Shown: positions 15,916 through 23,456, counted from the stretch's first letter. The stretch: 64,000 nt of DNA from Rhodococcus sp. 14-2470-1b (GCF_002259415.1 NZ_NPFY01000008.1:124001-188000); one strand, 5' to 3'. Translations and numbers: made by a program. Notes: generated by a model from the sequence alone, not told the origin.

Positions 15916-17283
15916 TCACACGTTGCGTGCGACATCGCTGTCGGTCGTCGCGGCCCTGGCCGAGCCGGCCCGGTCGTGGTCACCAGGTGTTTCCACCCAG
16001 TTGATTTCGTCGTTCTTGGACTCTCGCGACAGTCCGACGGCGACGATGGTGAGCAGACCGCCGATGGCGATGTAGATCGACAGTGGCCATGCTGCATCGA
16101 AGTGATCCAGCAGTGCCGCGGCAATGAACGGGACAGGAGCGCTGAAGGCCAGGCCACCGATGGTGTACGCGATACCGGCGCCGCTGTAGCGCAGCTGGGT
16201 GGGAAAGATCTCGGGCAGAAAGCTCGCCTGCGGCCCGTAGGTGAGCGCATGGCAGATCGGTAGCGCCAAGAACAGTGCGAAGAAGATCGCCAGCGTGTTG
16301 TGCGTGTCCAGCAGCCAGAAGAACGGGAATGCCATGAGCGTCGTCGCAGCGGCGCCGACCATCATGATCGGGCGACGGCCGAAGCGGTCACAGAGGGTGC
16401 CGACGTAAGGAATCGTGAAGATCTGAATGAACGAGGCAACGCAGACTGCGCCGAGCACGGTGTTGCGCCCCACTCCCTCGTCTGCTCCGTAGGTGAGCGC
16501 GAAGACAGTCGCCATGTAGAACGGAATGTTCGCTGCGGCAATCGAAAGCGCTCCGAGGAAAACGCCCTTTCCTGCACGCTGGAACACGACGGCGGCGGGG
16601 TAACGCTCTTCTTGCTTGCTGTTCTTGAGTTCCTTGAACGCCGGTGAGTCTTCGATCTTCAGACGGATGTAGAGACCGGTCAGCACCAGCAGCGAGCTGA
16701 GCAGGAACGGAACACGCCATCCCCAGGAAAGCAGGTCTTCCTCCGGAAGCTGCTGGACGAAGTAGAACATGCCGGTCGCCAGAACCAAGCCGAGCGGGAC
16801 CCCGACCTGCGGCCAGCTTGCGTAGAAGCCGCGCTTGCCCTTGGGTGCGTGTTCCACTGCCATCAGGACTGCACCGCCCCATTCTCCGCCGAGGGCGAGG
16901 CCCTGAAGCAGACGGCACAGGACCAGCAGGATCGGCGCCAACATTCCCACCTGATCGAATGTGGGAAGCACACCGATGGCCACGGTACCGGCGCCCATCA
17001 GCAGCAAGCTGGTGACCAGCATCTGCTTCCGCCCGACCCTGTCGCCGAAGTGTCCGAAGATCAGAGCACCGAGTGGGCGCGCCACGAAGGCGACGCCGAA
17101 GGTCGCGAACGACGCCAGCGTCCCGACCAGCGGGCTGAGGTCGGGAAAGAACAGTTTGCCGAAGACGAGGGCGGCAGCCGTGCCGAAGATGAAGAAGTCG
17201 AAGAACTCGATCGTCGTACCGACCAGACTCGCCGTGGCAACTTTCGTGATCGATGCCTTCGGCGGTGGCGAAGTGGTGCTCAT
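15916..17283 (-). CDS. MFS transporter, metabolite:H+ symporter type
   Basis: A 455-residue integral membrane protein with about twelve hydrophobic segments. EFFDFFIFG in the first helix, FGHFGDRVGRKQML (loop 2-3 motif) and LLQGLALGGEWGGAVLMAVEHAPKGKRGFYAS are typical of the MHS branch of the major facilitator superfamily, which imports organic acids such as citrate, shikimate and aromatic acids with protons. As the first gene of the fourteen-gene operon it probably imports the acid that the encoded ligase activates. The C-terminal 40 residues are hydrophilic and likely cytoplasmic. Confidence 0.9.
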   Translation of the reverse strand: MSTTSPPPKASITKVATASLVGTTIEFFDFFIFGTAAALVFGKLFFPDLSPLVGTLASFATFGVAFVARPLGALIFGHFGDRVGRKQMLVTSLLLMGAGTVAIGVLPTFDQVGMLAPILLVLCRLLQGLALGGEWGGAVLMAVEHAPKGKRGFYASWPQVGVPLGLVLATGMFYFVQQLPEEDLLSWGWRVPFLLSSLLVLTGLYIRLKIEDSPAFKELKNSKQEERYPAAVVFQRAGKGVFLGALSIAAANIPFYMATVFALTYGADEGVGRNTVLGAVCVASFIQIFTIPYVGTLCDRFGRRPIMMVGAAATTLMAFPFFWLLDTHNTLAIFFALFLALPICHALTYGPQASFLPEIFPTQLRYSGAGIAYTIGGLAFSAPVPFIAAALLDHFDAAWPLSIYIAIGGLLTIVAVGLSRESKNDEINWVETPGDHDRAGSARAATTDSDVARNV

Positions 17284-17609
17284 TGATTTCCTTCCGGGGC
17301 CGATTGCCTCGCCGCACTGTGAGGTGGCCGCGACGGCGTCTATTCGGTGACGGCTGTCACGTTAGACGTAAGGAGACCGATTGTGCAAGGTCCAACATTT
17401 ACGAATATGTACAACACCACCACCGCAGGTTTTCGCGGCCTGCCCGACGAGTTTCGCCGGAAGACGAGATCATCGTGTCATCTCGTAGGCCGATTCGGAC
17501 CGATACGTCCGACTGAATGCTCCGACATGAGAATCACCGGTACATTGCGGGTCGCGAGCGTCGGGTCGCCACCAAGAGGTCCGACGCCACACAAGCTCCG
17601 AGAGGGTGC
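17284..17609. promoter_or_regulatory. Intergenic promoter region of the catabolic operon, with shared 10-mer
   Basis: This 326-base gap lies between the divergent transporter and TetR genes. GTCCAACATT occurs at 17390-17399, about 107 bases upstream of the transporter start, and again at 18257-18266 upstream of the GntR gene. It is a candidate operator for one of the two regulators encoded here. An AT-richer patch with ATGTACAACA follows it. No gene is visible in the gap. Confidence 0.45.
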
Positions 17610-18236
17610 ATGGACAAGAAACTTCGGGCCGACACACAACGAACGCGGGACCGTCTTCTCGACGCCGCAGGACGCCTCATCGAGGAACGAGGGCTGGACT
17701 TCTCGCTGCCGGACCTCGCTCGCGAGGCAGGGGTGAGTACTGCGACGGTGTATCGACATTTCGACGCGTTGATCGAAATTCGACGGCAGTTCTACGAGCG
17801 CGCCGTGTCACGACTGCTGGTGGAATTGGACGCGTTGGCCGAGAATTCGGCCGGGTTTCGCCTGTACTACGCGGTGTGCGCACGGGTGGTCGAGTACTAC
17901 GAGACGTGGGCACGGCCTGCGTCGGTCGTCAGGTCTTCGCGTGGTTACCTGGAGAGGCTCAACGAAGGCGACGGTGCCATCGCGGAGCACTACGCATTGT
18001 TCGAGCGAGTGTTGACGAACTTGATCGAACTGGGGATCGTCCCCGACCAGAATCGGCCGACGGCACTGTTGCTGTGGGCCACGGTGTTCGACGAGCGCGT
18101 CTACTTGGACTTCAGATTCGGACAGGGCCTGTCGATCGACGACACGTGCCGAACGATGTCCCACAGCGTCCTGGCGATACTGCGTTCTCCGCCGATGCAC
18201 GGACTTCTGCCGAATGATGGGGTCGATGGATGGTAA
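17610..18236 (+). CDS. TetR-family transcriptional regulator
   Basis: A 208-residue TetR repressor. The N-terminal helix-turn-helix is clear (RDRLLDAAGRLIEERGLDFSLPDLAREAGVSTATVYRHF, about residues 12-50), followed by an all-helical ligand-binding domain with no recognisable specificity. I start it at the ATG at 17610 (MDKKLRAD) because GAGAGG lies just upstream and the family begins there; the frame is open for another 31 codons. It is divergent from the long catabolic operon and 59 nt upstream of the GntR gene, so it may control either. Confidence 0.88.
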   Translation: MDKKLRADTQRTRDRLLDAAGRLIEERGLDFSLPDLAREAGVSTATVYRHFDALIEIRRQFYERAVSRLLVELDALAENSAGFRLYYAVCARVVEYYETWARPASVVRSSRGYLERLNEGDGAIAEHYALFERVLTNLIELGIVPDQNRPTALLLWATVFDERVYLDFRFGQGLSIDDTCRTMSHSVLAILRSPPMHGLLPNDGVDGW

Positions 18237-18256
18237 CGTGCGTCACGGATGCCAAC

Positions 18257-18266
18257 GTCCAACATT
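18257..18266. promoter_or_regulatory. Second copy of GTCCAACATT upstream of the GntR gene
   Basis: An exact copy of the 10-mer at 17390-17399, lying 30 bases before the GntR start. Similarity extends weakly to the right (TTACG versus TAACC). Two copies placed upstream of a transporter-led operon and of a regulator suggest autoregulation by the GntR protein, but the site has no obvious palindrome. Confidence 0.4.
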
Positions 18267-18295
18267 AACCGTGGTGGCATAAGGGGAACTGACGG

Positions 18296-19033
18296 ATGCC
18301 GATCGAAAGTGAAGTCGCACGCAAGCCGATAGGGCAAGCAGTCCTGCGGCCTCGCCAACAGGTCGAAGAGACGATCAAATCGGCCATCCTGTCGGGCGAC
18401 CTCAAGAGCGGCGAGATGCTGCCGCCCGAAGCCGAACTGGCCCGTCAGTTCAACGTCAGCCGAACTACGTTGAGAGAAGCACTTCGAGTCCTGTCCTCGC
18501 AGCACCTGATCCTCAAGGTGCCCGGCGCTCGCGGCGGAAACTTCGTCCAGTCCGTCGACTTCCGATCCCTGGGAACGGTCATGACCGAAGCCGTCGACAA
18601 CCTCATGACTCTGGGAAGCATCCGCTTCGAGGAGGTCGCCGACGTCCGGCAACAGCTCGAGGTACCCGCCGTGCGGCTTGCTGCGGCGAACCGCAGCAGC
18701 GAGGACCTGGCTCGACTGTCGGACATAGTCGCACGCCAGAAGTCGGCCTCGGTCGACGATCCCGAGATTCCCGACCTCGACCGACAGTTCCACACGCACA
18801 TCGCCCAGGCGTCCGGCAACAGAGTATTGGCCTCGTTCGTCGCCACACTGCACCACGCCACCGAGCCGGTGCACTACCTCGACCTTTCCCCGGAAGTCGG
18901 CAGAGACACCGTCAGACAGCACGCAGCAATCCTGCGCGCCATCAAGAACCAGGATGCCGACGCAGGCGAGGTCGCGATCATCGAGCACCTGACCTACCTA
19001 CGTCGACACATCCTCGCGCATCGCGAAAACTGA
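18296..19033 (+). CDS. GntR-family regulator with FCD effector domain
   Basis: A 245-residue FadR-subfamily regulator. Residues about 18-80 are the winged helix-turn-helix (QQVEETIKSAILSGDLKSGEMLPPEAELARQFNVSRTTLREALRVLSSQHLI). From about residue 105 onward is the all-helical FCD ligand domain, with FEEVADVRQQLEVPAVRLAA, the Asp/His metal-ligand segment DLDRQFHTHIAQASGN, and QHAAILRAIKNQDADA. FCD proteins commonly sense carboxylic acids or acyl-CoA and repress nearby catabolic operons. AAGGGG precedes the ATG. It is the best candidate for the regulator of the alicyclic acid operon. Confidence 0.9.
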   Translation: MPIESEVARKPIGQAVLRPRQQVEETIKSAILSGDLKSGEMLPPEAELARQFNVSRTTLREALRVLSSQHLILKVPGARGGNFVQSVDFRSLGTVMTEAVDNLMTLGSIRFEEVADVRQQLEVPAVRLAAANRSSEDLARLSDIVARQKSASVDDPEIPDLDRQFHTHIAQASGNRVLASFVATLHHATEPVHYLDLSPEVGRDTVRQHAAILRAIKNQDADAGEVAIIEHLTYLRRHILAHREN

Positions 19034-19076
19034 CGCTGCAGAACGCGGCAGACGACCAGATCTACGTTGCTGAAGT

Positions 19077-19499
19077 CTATTTGCCGGCGAGACCCGTTGC
19101 TGCTGCGAGGTATTCACGTGCGTCTCGAAATGTCTGCGTCACGCCGCGTCCCGCGACGGCGCGGTACCGACTGATCTGGTCGTCGTCGAGAAGATCGAGC
19201 ACCGTGCTGGAATCCACGTGCATCCATCCACCGTCGCGGACCAGTTCGTGGGCGCGTTTGCCCTGCAGGGCAGAAATGCCCTCGACCCGGATTCCATTCG
19301 GGTCGGTCGACGCCGCGAGGTAGTAGGCCTTCTTGCCGGGGTAACCGGCCTTGACCTTCGCACGTAACCGCAGGACCGCGTCGGCCGCGTCGTCGATGGC
19401 AGACGACTGTTCATCGGAGCCCGACTCGGCAGCAGCGACTCGCGCAATCTCCGCATCCAGTCCAGCAAGCAATGTGGCCAGGTATTCGAGATCGCTCAT
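19077..19499 (-). CDS. Hypothetical protein, 140 aa
   Basis: A 140-residue soluble protein I do not recognise. The N-terminal third is helical and acidic (LLAGLDAEIARVAAAESGSDEQ), and the C-terminal half contains GYPGKKAYYLAASTDPNGIRVEGISALQGKRAHELVRDGGWMHVDSS, a compact alpha/beta stretch with no cysteines. Codon use matches its neighbours, so it is very probably expressed. The frame is open another 53 codons upstream, but that region reads better as a decayed gene in shifted frames. It is convergent with the GntR gene, 43 nt apart. Confidence 0.65.
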   Translation of the reverse strand: MSDLEYLATLLAGLDAEIARVAAAESGSDEQSSAIDDAADAVLRLRAKVKAGYPGKKAYYLAASTDPNGIRVEGISALQGKRAHELVRDGGWMHVDSSTVLDLLDDDQISRYRAVAGRGVTQTFRDAREYLAAATGLAGK

Positions 19500-19513
19500 C
19501 GCCTCATGATGCC

Positions 19514-19719
19514 CTACGACGCAAAGAAAATATCGGCGACCAGATCTAGCCCGACGATGGTCCCGTCGGCGTGCACACCACCGAGCATCGTGGCACGACG
19601 ATCGCTCACAGCACTCGACGACGTCGAGCAACACCTGACCGTGCTGCTCGATCACCACCTCACCCAGGCAAACCCTCGCCGACAGCGGTGCCCCCGTAGA
19701 ACAGGCAGACGAAACTCAT
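19514..19719 (-). pseudogene. Possible small frameshifted gene
   Basis: Three minus-strand segments in different frames read like one short protein. It begins MSFVCLFYGGTAVGEGLPG at the ATG at 19719 (GGTGGAG just upstream), continues as GEVVIEQHGQVLLDVVE in a second frame and ends as MLGGVHADGTIVGLDLVADI and a TAG at 19514 in a third. Each piece has protein-like composition and the segments abut, which suggests two frameshifts. I see no homologue and cannot exclude chance or sequencing error. Apart from this, the 380 bases between 19500 and 19880 hold nothing I can support. Confidence 0.3.
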
Positions 19720-19880
19720 CTCCACCTGCACTGTGCGGGTCATACGGCTGCGCGTACTTCATCGCACTCGCGTGCCCACCTGACGGATACGCGTAATCGG
19801 TTGCTGCGCCCAATGATTCCCACGGACTTCGCACGACGAGGGATCCGCCACCTCACGGCCGCATGAGCGCTCGGAGGTCG

Positions 19881-20405
19881 TCAGCCGGCGCTGCCGCTGC
19901 CGAGGAGTGCACCGAGATCCGGTGCCGTCGGTGCCGGATCTCCGATCGTCACGATGGGGGAAGCCTGCTGCACGGTGTAGGAGACCCACGGCGTGGTGGC
20001 CAGGACCTCTGCGAGGCCGGGATAGTCGGAAACCCAGACTGTGGCGGGGTCTACGTTCTCCGTGGCGCATGTGGCGAGCGCGACGTACGTGCCTGCGGGA
20101 ATGCCGGTGACCGATTGCGTGCTTACTCCGCTCTGTCCAGCGTCGTCGTTCGAGTACAACGTTTGACCGCTGCCGACGATCTCCCAGACCGGGGGTAGTA
20201 CGCCGCCTGGTGCGGCAGCCAGCGAAGTAGCGCAAGTCAGTGTGCTGCCGGAATTGTTGGTGATCGTGTTGGTCACCGTCGACCCGTCAACCGCGAATTG
20301 GTAGGTTACATCCGATGCTCCCGTCGCCGACGCGGTCGCGGGAATGGCCAATAGCACGGGGGCGCAGACACATGCACCGAGCAGGAACCGGTTGATCGAT
20401 CGCAT
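19881..20405 (-). CDS. Secreted hypothetical protein with Sec signal peptide
   Basis: A 174-residue exported protein. The first 27 residues are a textbook signal peptide (MRSINRFLLGACVCAPVLLA then IPATASA), with predicted cleavage before TGASD. The mature part is rich in Thr, Ser, Val and Gly with a two-cysteine segment (TLTCATSL and LATCATEN), suggesting a small disulphide-linked beta-sandwich. The ATG at 20405 has AGAGGA upstream. I do not recognise a family. The location suggests a chromosomal gene unrelated to the operons around it. Confidence 0.7.
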   Translation of the reverse strand: MRSINRFLLGACVCAPVLLAIPATASATGASDVTYQFAVDGSTVTNTITNNSGSTLTCATSLAAAPGGVLPPVWEIVGSGQTLYSNDDAGQSGVSTQSVTGIPAGTYVALATCATENVDPATVWVSDYPGLAEVLATTPWVSYTVQQASPIVTIGDPAPTAPDLGALLGSGSAG

Positions 20406-21035
20406 CGCAATCCTCTTCGTCGAGTGAACAATGTTCGAGTTGTCAGCATGCCGCAAAAAGAACCAAGCGGCACCTTTCGGACCGAACGCCGACGAATGAC
20501 ATGAGAATCAAGCAAGAGAACCGCAACCCGGCCGCACAATTGCAGTCCAGTGCACCCCGTTCCACACGTTCGAAACCGACCGCGTGTGCGCCCGATCGAC
20601 TTTCTGTCAAGAGCCCCCTCGGCGTCGGCAGCCGCGGTGGATGCGGCTGTTGCCGGATCCGGCCCAGCGGACATGTGCAGCTCGCCGAACAGTCAGCACT
20701 CGGGTGCGCCCTGCCGAGGTGAGAACTGCGCGAAACGGTGACGGATCCGCGTCGTCAGTCACCACAAGTGCACATTCCTCTGCGATGTCCACTACTTCAT
20801 GGATGTCCACAGCATCATGCCCGTTTCAGTACCCGTCGTCCTCGCAGTCACCCCTCGACGTCCCGTTCGCATCAGCCTCTCTCGGACCGCACCACGACGA
20901 CAGCAGTGACGCTTTGCGGTCAACACATATCGGATCACGCGTCTACGCGTCGAGCAATGCTGGACTGCGGCCGGTCGCAGTGGACATCTCAGAGCTCGAT
21001 CACGATAGCTCCCCGGCCGAGACGAAGCGCGTCGG
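20406..21035. other. 630-base intergenic stretch without a supported gene
   Basis: Open frames exist on both strands but have arginine/serine-rich, antisense-like translations. The best minus-strand fragment (about 20607-20810, starting MDIHEVVDIAEECALVVTDD) looks protein-like for 30 residues and then degenerates, so it could be a decayed regulator. I do not call a gene here. Confidence 0.4.
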
Positions 21036-21824
21036 TTACGTCGGAGTATCGGTCACCGTTGCACTGACCTCACTGACGGCGGCGACGAATTCGACGGCGA
21101 TCGAACGAAGGCGGCGATTGGTGTTCTGAGACCGAGTGGACAGGATGTCGAAGGCCTGGTCGGGTCCGATGCGGTGCAGAGCCATCAAGATCCCTTTTGC
21201 CTGCTCTATCGGGGCCCGATGTTCCATAGCGGTACGCAGGCCGTCCACAGTGTCCTGGGCGGCGCCGATCCGTGCGAAGTCGCCGACGGCGGATCCGATC
21301 GCGGCCGTCAATGCCGCCAGCAGGGATCGATCGATATCGTCGAAAGCATGGGCAGTGCGGCTGTAGAGGTTGACGGCACCGAATGTCACCTGCGCCGACG
21401 AGATAGGTTCGGCGACAATCGAATGCACACCTGCAGCGCGGGCGGTCGGCCCGAAGTTCGGCCATCGCTCGTCGATCACATCGCAGTCCGCGACCACTGT
21501 TTCCGGCGTGCGAGCAGCGGTCAGGCACGGCCCGGAATCGAGGTCGTACTGCTCGAGGTCGATAGCCATCGTCGAGTCGTCGGTCGAGCACGCTGTGAAG
21601 CTTCGGCCGTCGACGTCGATGGTGACACTGGCGTGGTCGACATCCCCGATGTGCTCGCACGCTGCTGCGACGAGCCGGTCGAGGGTTTCGAGGACATGGT
21701 CGTCGTCGCGGATCGAGTCACCGATCGAAGCGACCACCGCCCCGAAGCGAGCGGCAGCCGCGCGAGTTGCGTCATCGGCGGCAGCGAGGCTCTCGCCCTC
21801 CGCCGTACTGGCATCAGTGACCAC
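21036..21824 (-). CDS. GAF-ANTAR regulator (RNA-binding antiterminator)
   Basis: A 262-residue two-domain protein. Residues about 30-180 are a GAF sensor domain (LDRLVAAACEHIGDVDHASVTI; LDSGPCLTAARTPETVVADC; GVHSIVAEPISSAQVTFGAVNLYS). The C-terminal residues about 190-250 are an ANTAR domain (LRTAMEHRAPIEQAKGILMALHRIGPDQAFDILSTRSQNTNRRLRSIA), which binds hairpin RNAs and prevents termination. The conserved Ala/Gln pattern around IEQAKGILM is intact. I start at the GTG at 21824, which has AAGGA upstream; an in-frame ATG at 21860 lacks a ribosome site. Such proteins are very common in Rhodococcus and Mycobacterium. Confidence 0.88.
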   Translation of the reverse strand: MVTDASTAEGESLAAADDATRAAAARFGAVVASIGDSIRDDDHVLETLDRLVAAACEHIGDVDHASVTIDVDGRSFTACSTDDSTMAIDLEQYDLDSGPCLTAARTPETVVADCDVIDERWPNFGPTARAAGVHSIVAEPISSAQVTFGAVNLYSRTAHAFDDIDRSLLAALTAAIGSAVGDFARIGAAQDTVDGLRTAMEHRAPIEQAKGILMALHRIGPDQAFDILSTRSQNTNRRLRSIAVEFVAAVSEVSATVTDTPT

Positions 21825-21975
21825 AGAATCCTTCACCAACAGATTCGACCACACGATCATCCGGAACCGGAATCGAATGCGCCGCCGATGCTCGAGTTAC
21901 CGCAGGGGGCCAGGTTTGGGTACGCGGCAGTCGTGGCATCCGAGCTGCCGGTACCCCGCTACACGGACGTACCGC

Positions 21976-22015
21976 GGCGCGGGGCGCTGTCAAGAAACCG
22001 GCAGCGCCCCGCGCC
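21976..22015. terminator. Strong GC hairpin, probable terminator
   Basis: Perfect 14-bp inverted repeat, GGCGCGGGGCGCTG at 21976-21989 and its complement at 22002-22015, with a 12-nt loop. It lies just downstream of the small minus-strand gene ending at 22043. There is no T-run, as is usual in high-GC actinobacteria. Confidence 0.7.
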
Positions 22016-22042
22016 ACCCCGACACAGGCACATCCGCCTGGT

Positions 22043-22180
22043 CTACTCCGTCCCGACAACCTCGAAGCGAGGGGTCGATGGATACGCATCGTCGTCGAAC
22101 GGGACTTCGATACGCTGCTCGACGAAATCTGCTGGCGCACACTCGCAGGCTCCATCGGGCCACATCACCGGATCGATCAT
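22043..22180 (-). CDS. Small acidic protein, 45 aa
   Basis: A 45-residue frame, MIDPVMWPDGACECAPADF followed by an acidic tail ending FEVVGTE. Support comes from protein-like composition, a G-rich ribosome-site candidate (GGGGTGATG) upstream and a strong terminator hairpin 28 nt after the stop. The CxC pair (C12, C14) could bind metal. It lies between the Hsp20 gene and the ANTAR gene on the same strand. No family is recognised. Confidence 0.55.
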   Translation of the reverse strand: MIDPVMWPDGACECAPADFVEQRIEVPFDDDAYPSTPRFEVVGTE

Positions 22181-22252
22181 TTGTTCATCACCCCGTTCTT
22201 TCGTGGACGTGAAGCGCCACAACGGATATCGACACCAGACTGACCGCGGCGG

Positions 22253-22699
22253 TCAGGTCGACTGCGTCTCGATCGACCGTTGACCGTCGGAGGTGCCGGC
22301 GCTGATCTGGACCTTCCGCGGTTTGGCGCGCTCGGCCAGCGGGATCGTCACCGACAGGACTCCGTTGTCATAGGACGCGGAAATGCGCTCGGAGTCGACG
22401 CCGTCGCCCAGCGCGAGCTGGCGACGATATGTACCGGCGAAACGTTCCGAGGAAATCCATTGCACCCCATCAGTATCGGGTGCAGTGCGATGCGCCGTCA
22501 GCGTGAGGGTTCCGCGGTCGACATCCACATCGATCGATCCCGGATCCACCCCGGGAAGATCCGCCGACAGAACGTAGTGATCGTCGAGTTTGTACAGGTC
22601 CATCGGCATGAACCGTGGCGCACGATCGGAACCGCTCGACGTCCCCAGCATGGCCGAGGTAATGGAATCGAGGTCACGGAACGGATCGAAGCGAAGCAC
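22253..22699 (-). CDS. Hsp20/alpha-crystallin small heat-shock protein
   Basis: A 148-residue small heat-shock chaperone that holds unfolding proteins in large oligomers. The alpha-crystallin domain spans about residues 38-130 (APRFMPMDLYKLDDHYVLSADLPGVDPGSIDVDVDRGTLTLTAHR to DNGVLSVTIPL), with the A-x-x-x-N-G-V-L-x-V-x-I-P signature intact. I start at the GTG at 22699, giving MLRFDPFRDLDS, the usual actinobacterial Hsp20 N-terminus, with GGAGG upstream; the ATG at 22714 would add five residues that contain that ribosome site. A CIRCE operator covers its promoter (22772-22798), implying HrcA repression relieved by heat. Confidence 0.92.
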   Translation of the reverse strand: MLRFDPFRDLDSITSAMLGTSSGSDRAPRFMPMDLYKLDDHYVLSADLPGVDPGSIDVDVDRGTLTLTAHRTAPDTDGVQWISSERFAGTYRRQLALGDGVDSERISASYDNGVLSVTIPLAERAKPRKVQISAGTSDGQRSIETQST

Positions 22700-22771
22700 A
22701 GCAACCACCTCCATCAACTCCAGATGCACCCGCCCCTGTAGCGGGCTGCTCTTGACTGTGCGATACAGAAA

Positions 22772-22798
22772 TTAGCACTCTCGCCGCTTGAGTGCCAA
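22772..22798. promoter_or_regulatory. CIRCE operator (HrcA site) over the Hsp20 promoter
   Basis: TTAGCACTC, nine spacer bases, then GAGTGCCAA: this matches the CIRCE consensus TTAGCACTC-N9-GAGTGCTAA with one mismatch. Read on the minus strand, a TTGGCA -35 and a TAATTT -10 separated by 18 bases lie within it, so HrcA binding would directly block RNA polymerase. Confidence 0.92.
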
Positions 22799-22811
22799 GA
22801 TGGTTGTGCAC

Positions 22812-22827
22812 AATTTTTCGAAAAATT
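22812..22827. repeat. 16-bp AT-rich perfect palindrome
   Basis: AATTTTTCGAAAAATT reads the same on both strands. It lies between the Hsp20 promoter and the divergent small membrane protein gene, in a region otherwise GC-rich. It may be a regulator site or part of the promoter of the plus-strand gene. Confidence 0.4.
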
Positions 22828-22917
22828 TTCGGGGCAGGTGCCGTCTCACGAGGACGGCCGATGATGCTGCGCGAGAACCGTATCGGGCAGCATGCGACAC
22901 ATGAAGGAGCACACGCA

Positions 22918-23241
22918 ATGACGTTGACGGCCGACAGGAACGATGCCGAGGGAACCGCCGGCGGACCGGAGGATCGGCGGTGGTGGAACCGGCGGGCATT
23001 CGACCGCCGCGAGAACACCGACTCAGCGCTGATGATCGGCGCACTGTCGATCGTGTGCTTCTGGACCCCAGGTTTCGGAGTCGCGCTCGGCATCCTCGCT
23101 CTCGGCGCCGCGCTCTGGGCCGACCGCAGTCCGATCCTCTCGGGACCTCCCGCATCACGCACCGATGCGGCCCTCGCCTACGGCGCCGGCGCCCTCGGCA
23201 TCATCCTGGGAATCGGATTCCTGACGATGGTTCTCTGGTAG
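22918..23241 (+). CDS. Small integral membrane protein, 107 aa
   Basis: A 107-residue protein with a hydrophilic, charged first 35 residues and hydrophobic segments at about 38-68 and 84-106 (LMIGALSIVCFWTPGFGVALGILALGAALWA; ALAYGAGALGIILGIGFLTMVLW). The ATG at 22918 has GAAGGAG eight bases upstream. The sequence resembles the small DUF4190-like two-helix proteins of actinobacteria, though I would not insist on the family. It is divergent from Hsp20. Confidence 0.75.
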   Translation: MTLTADRNDAEGTAGGPEDRRWWNRRAFDRRENTDSALMIGALSIVCFWTPGFGVALGILALGAALWADRSPILSGPPASRTDAALAYGAGALGIILGIGFLTMVLW

Positions 23242-23265
23242 TCATCGGCACGCAGAATTTTCTAC

Positions 23266-23339
23266 TGACCCCAGTGCACACGACCACCGGCAATCAGCGG
23301 AATCCTGCGGATACGCATCGATACCGTGCACTGGGGTCA
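23266..23339. repeat. 14-bp perfect inverted repeat with 46-nt loop
   Basis: TGACCCCAGTGCAC at 23266-23279 is exactly repeated in inverse orientation at 23326-23339. It follows the small membrane protein gene and precedes the tRNA fragment. It could fold as a long hairpin in RNA or be a recombination or protein-binding site. Confidence 0.5.
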
Positions 23340-23372
23340 CCTGCAGAGGGGCCGACGCACCTCGCAACGACG

Positions 23373-23405
23373 AAGGCCCCGACCACGTGACGTGGTCGGG
23401 GCCTT
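23373..23405. terminator. Bidirectional terminator hairpin after tRNA-Thr
   Basis: Perfect 15-bp stem, AAGGCCCCGACCACG and its complement, around a TGA loop. The stem ends 9 nt after the 3' end of the tRNA-Thr fragment, so it was probably the terminator of the intact tRNA gene before integration. Confidence 0.85.
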
Positions 23406-23414
23406 CATGTGCGG

Positions 23415-23456
23415 AGCCCCCTAACGGGATTGAACCGTTGACCGCTCGCTTACAAG
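23415..23456 (-). tRNA. 3' fragment of tRNA-Thr(TGT), probable attachment site
   Basis: On the minus strand the bases read anticodon loop CTTGTAA, GCGAG, variable region, T-arm AACGG-TTCAATC-CCGTT and the acceptor 3' strand AGGGGGC. That is the last 42 nt of a tRNA-Thr with anticodon TGT. Upstream of the loop the sequence stops resembling a tRNA: no D-arm or acceptor 5' strand is present. A 3' tRNA half beside the original terminator is the usual scar left when an element integrates into a tRNA gene and carries a replacement copy. The restored gene should lie at the far end of the element, outside this window. Confidence 0.75.

Noticed and set aside
23415-23456. A complete functional tRNA-Thr gene here
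   Set aside because: The bases upstream of the anticodon loop do not form a D-arm or acceptor 5' strand, so only the 3' part is present.
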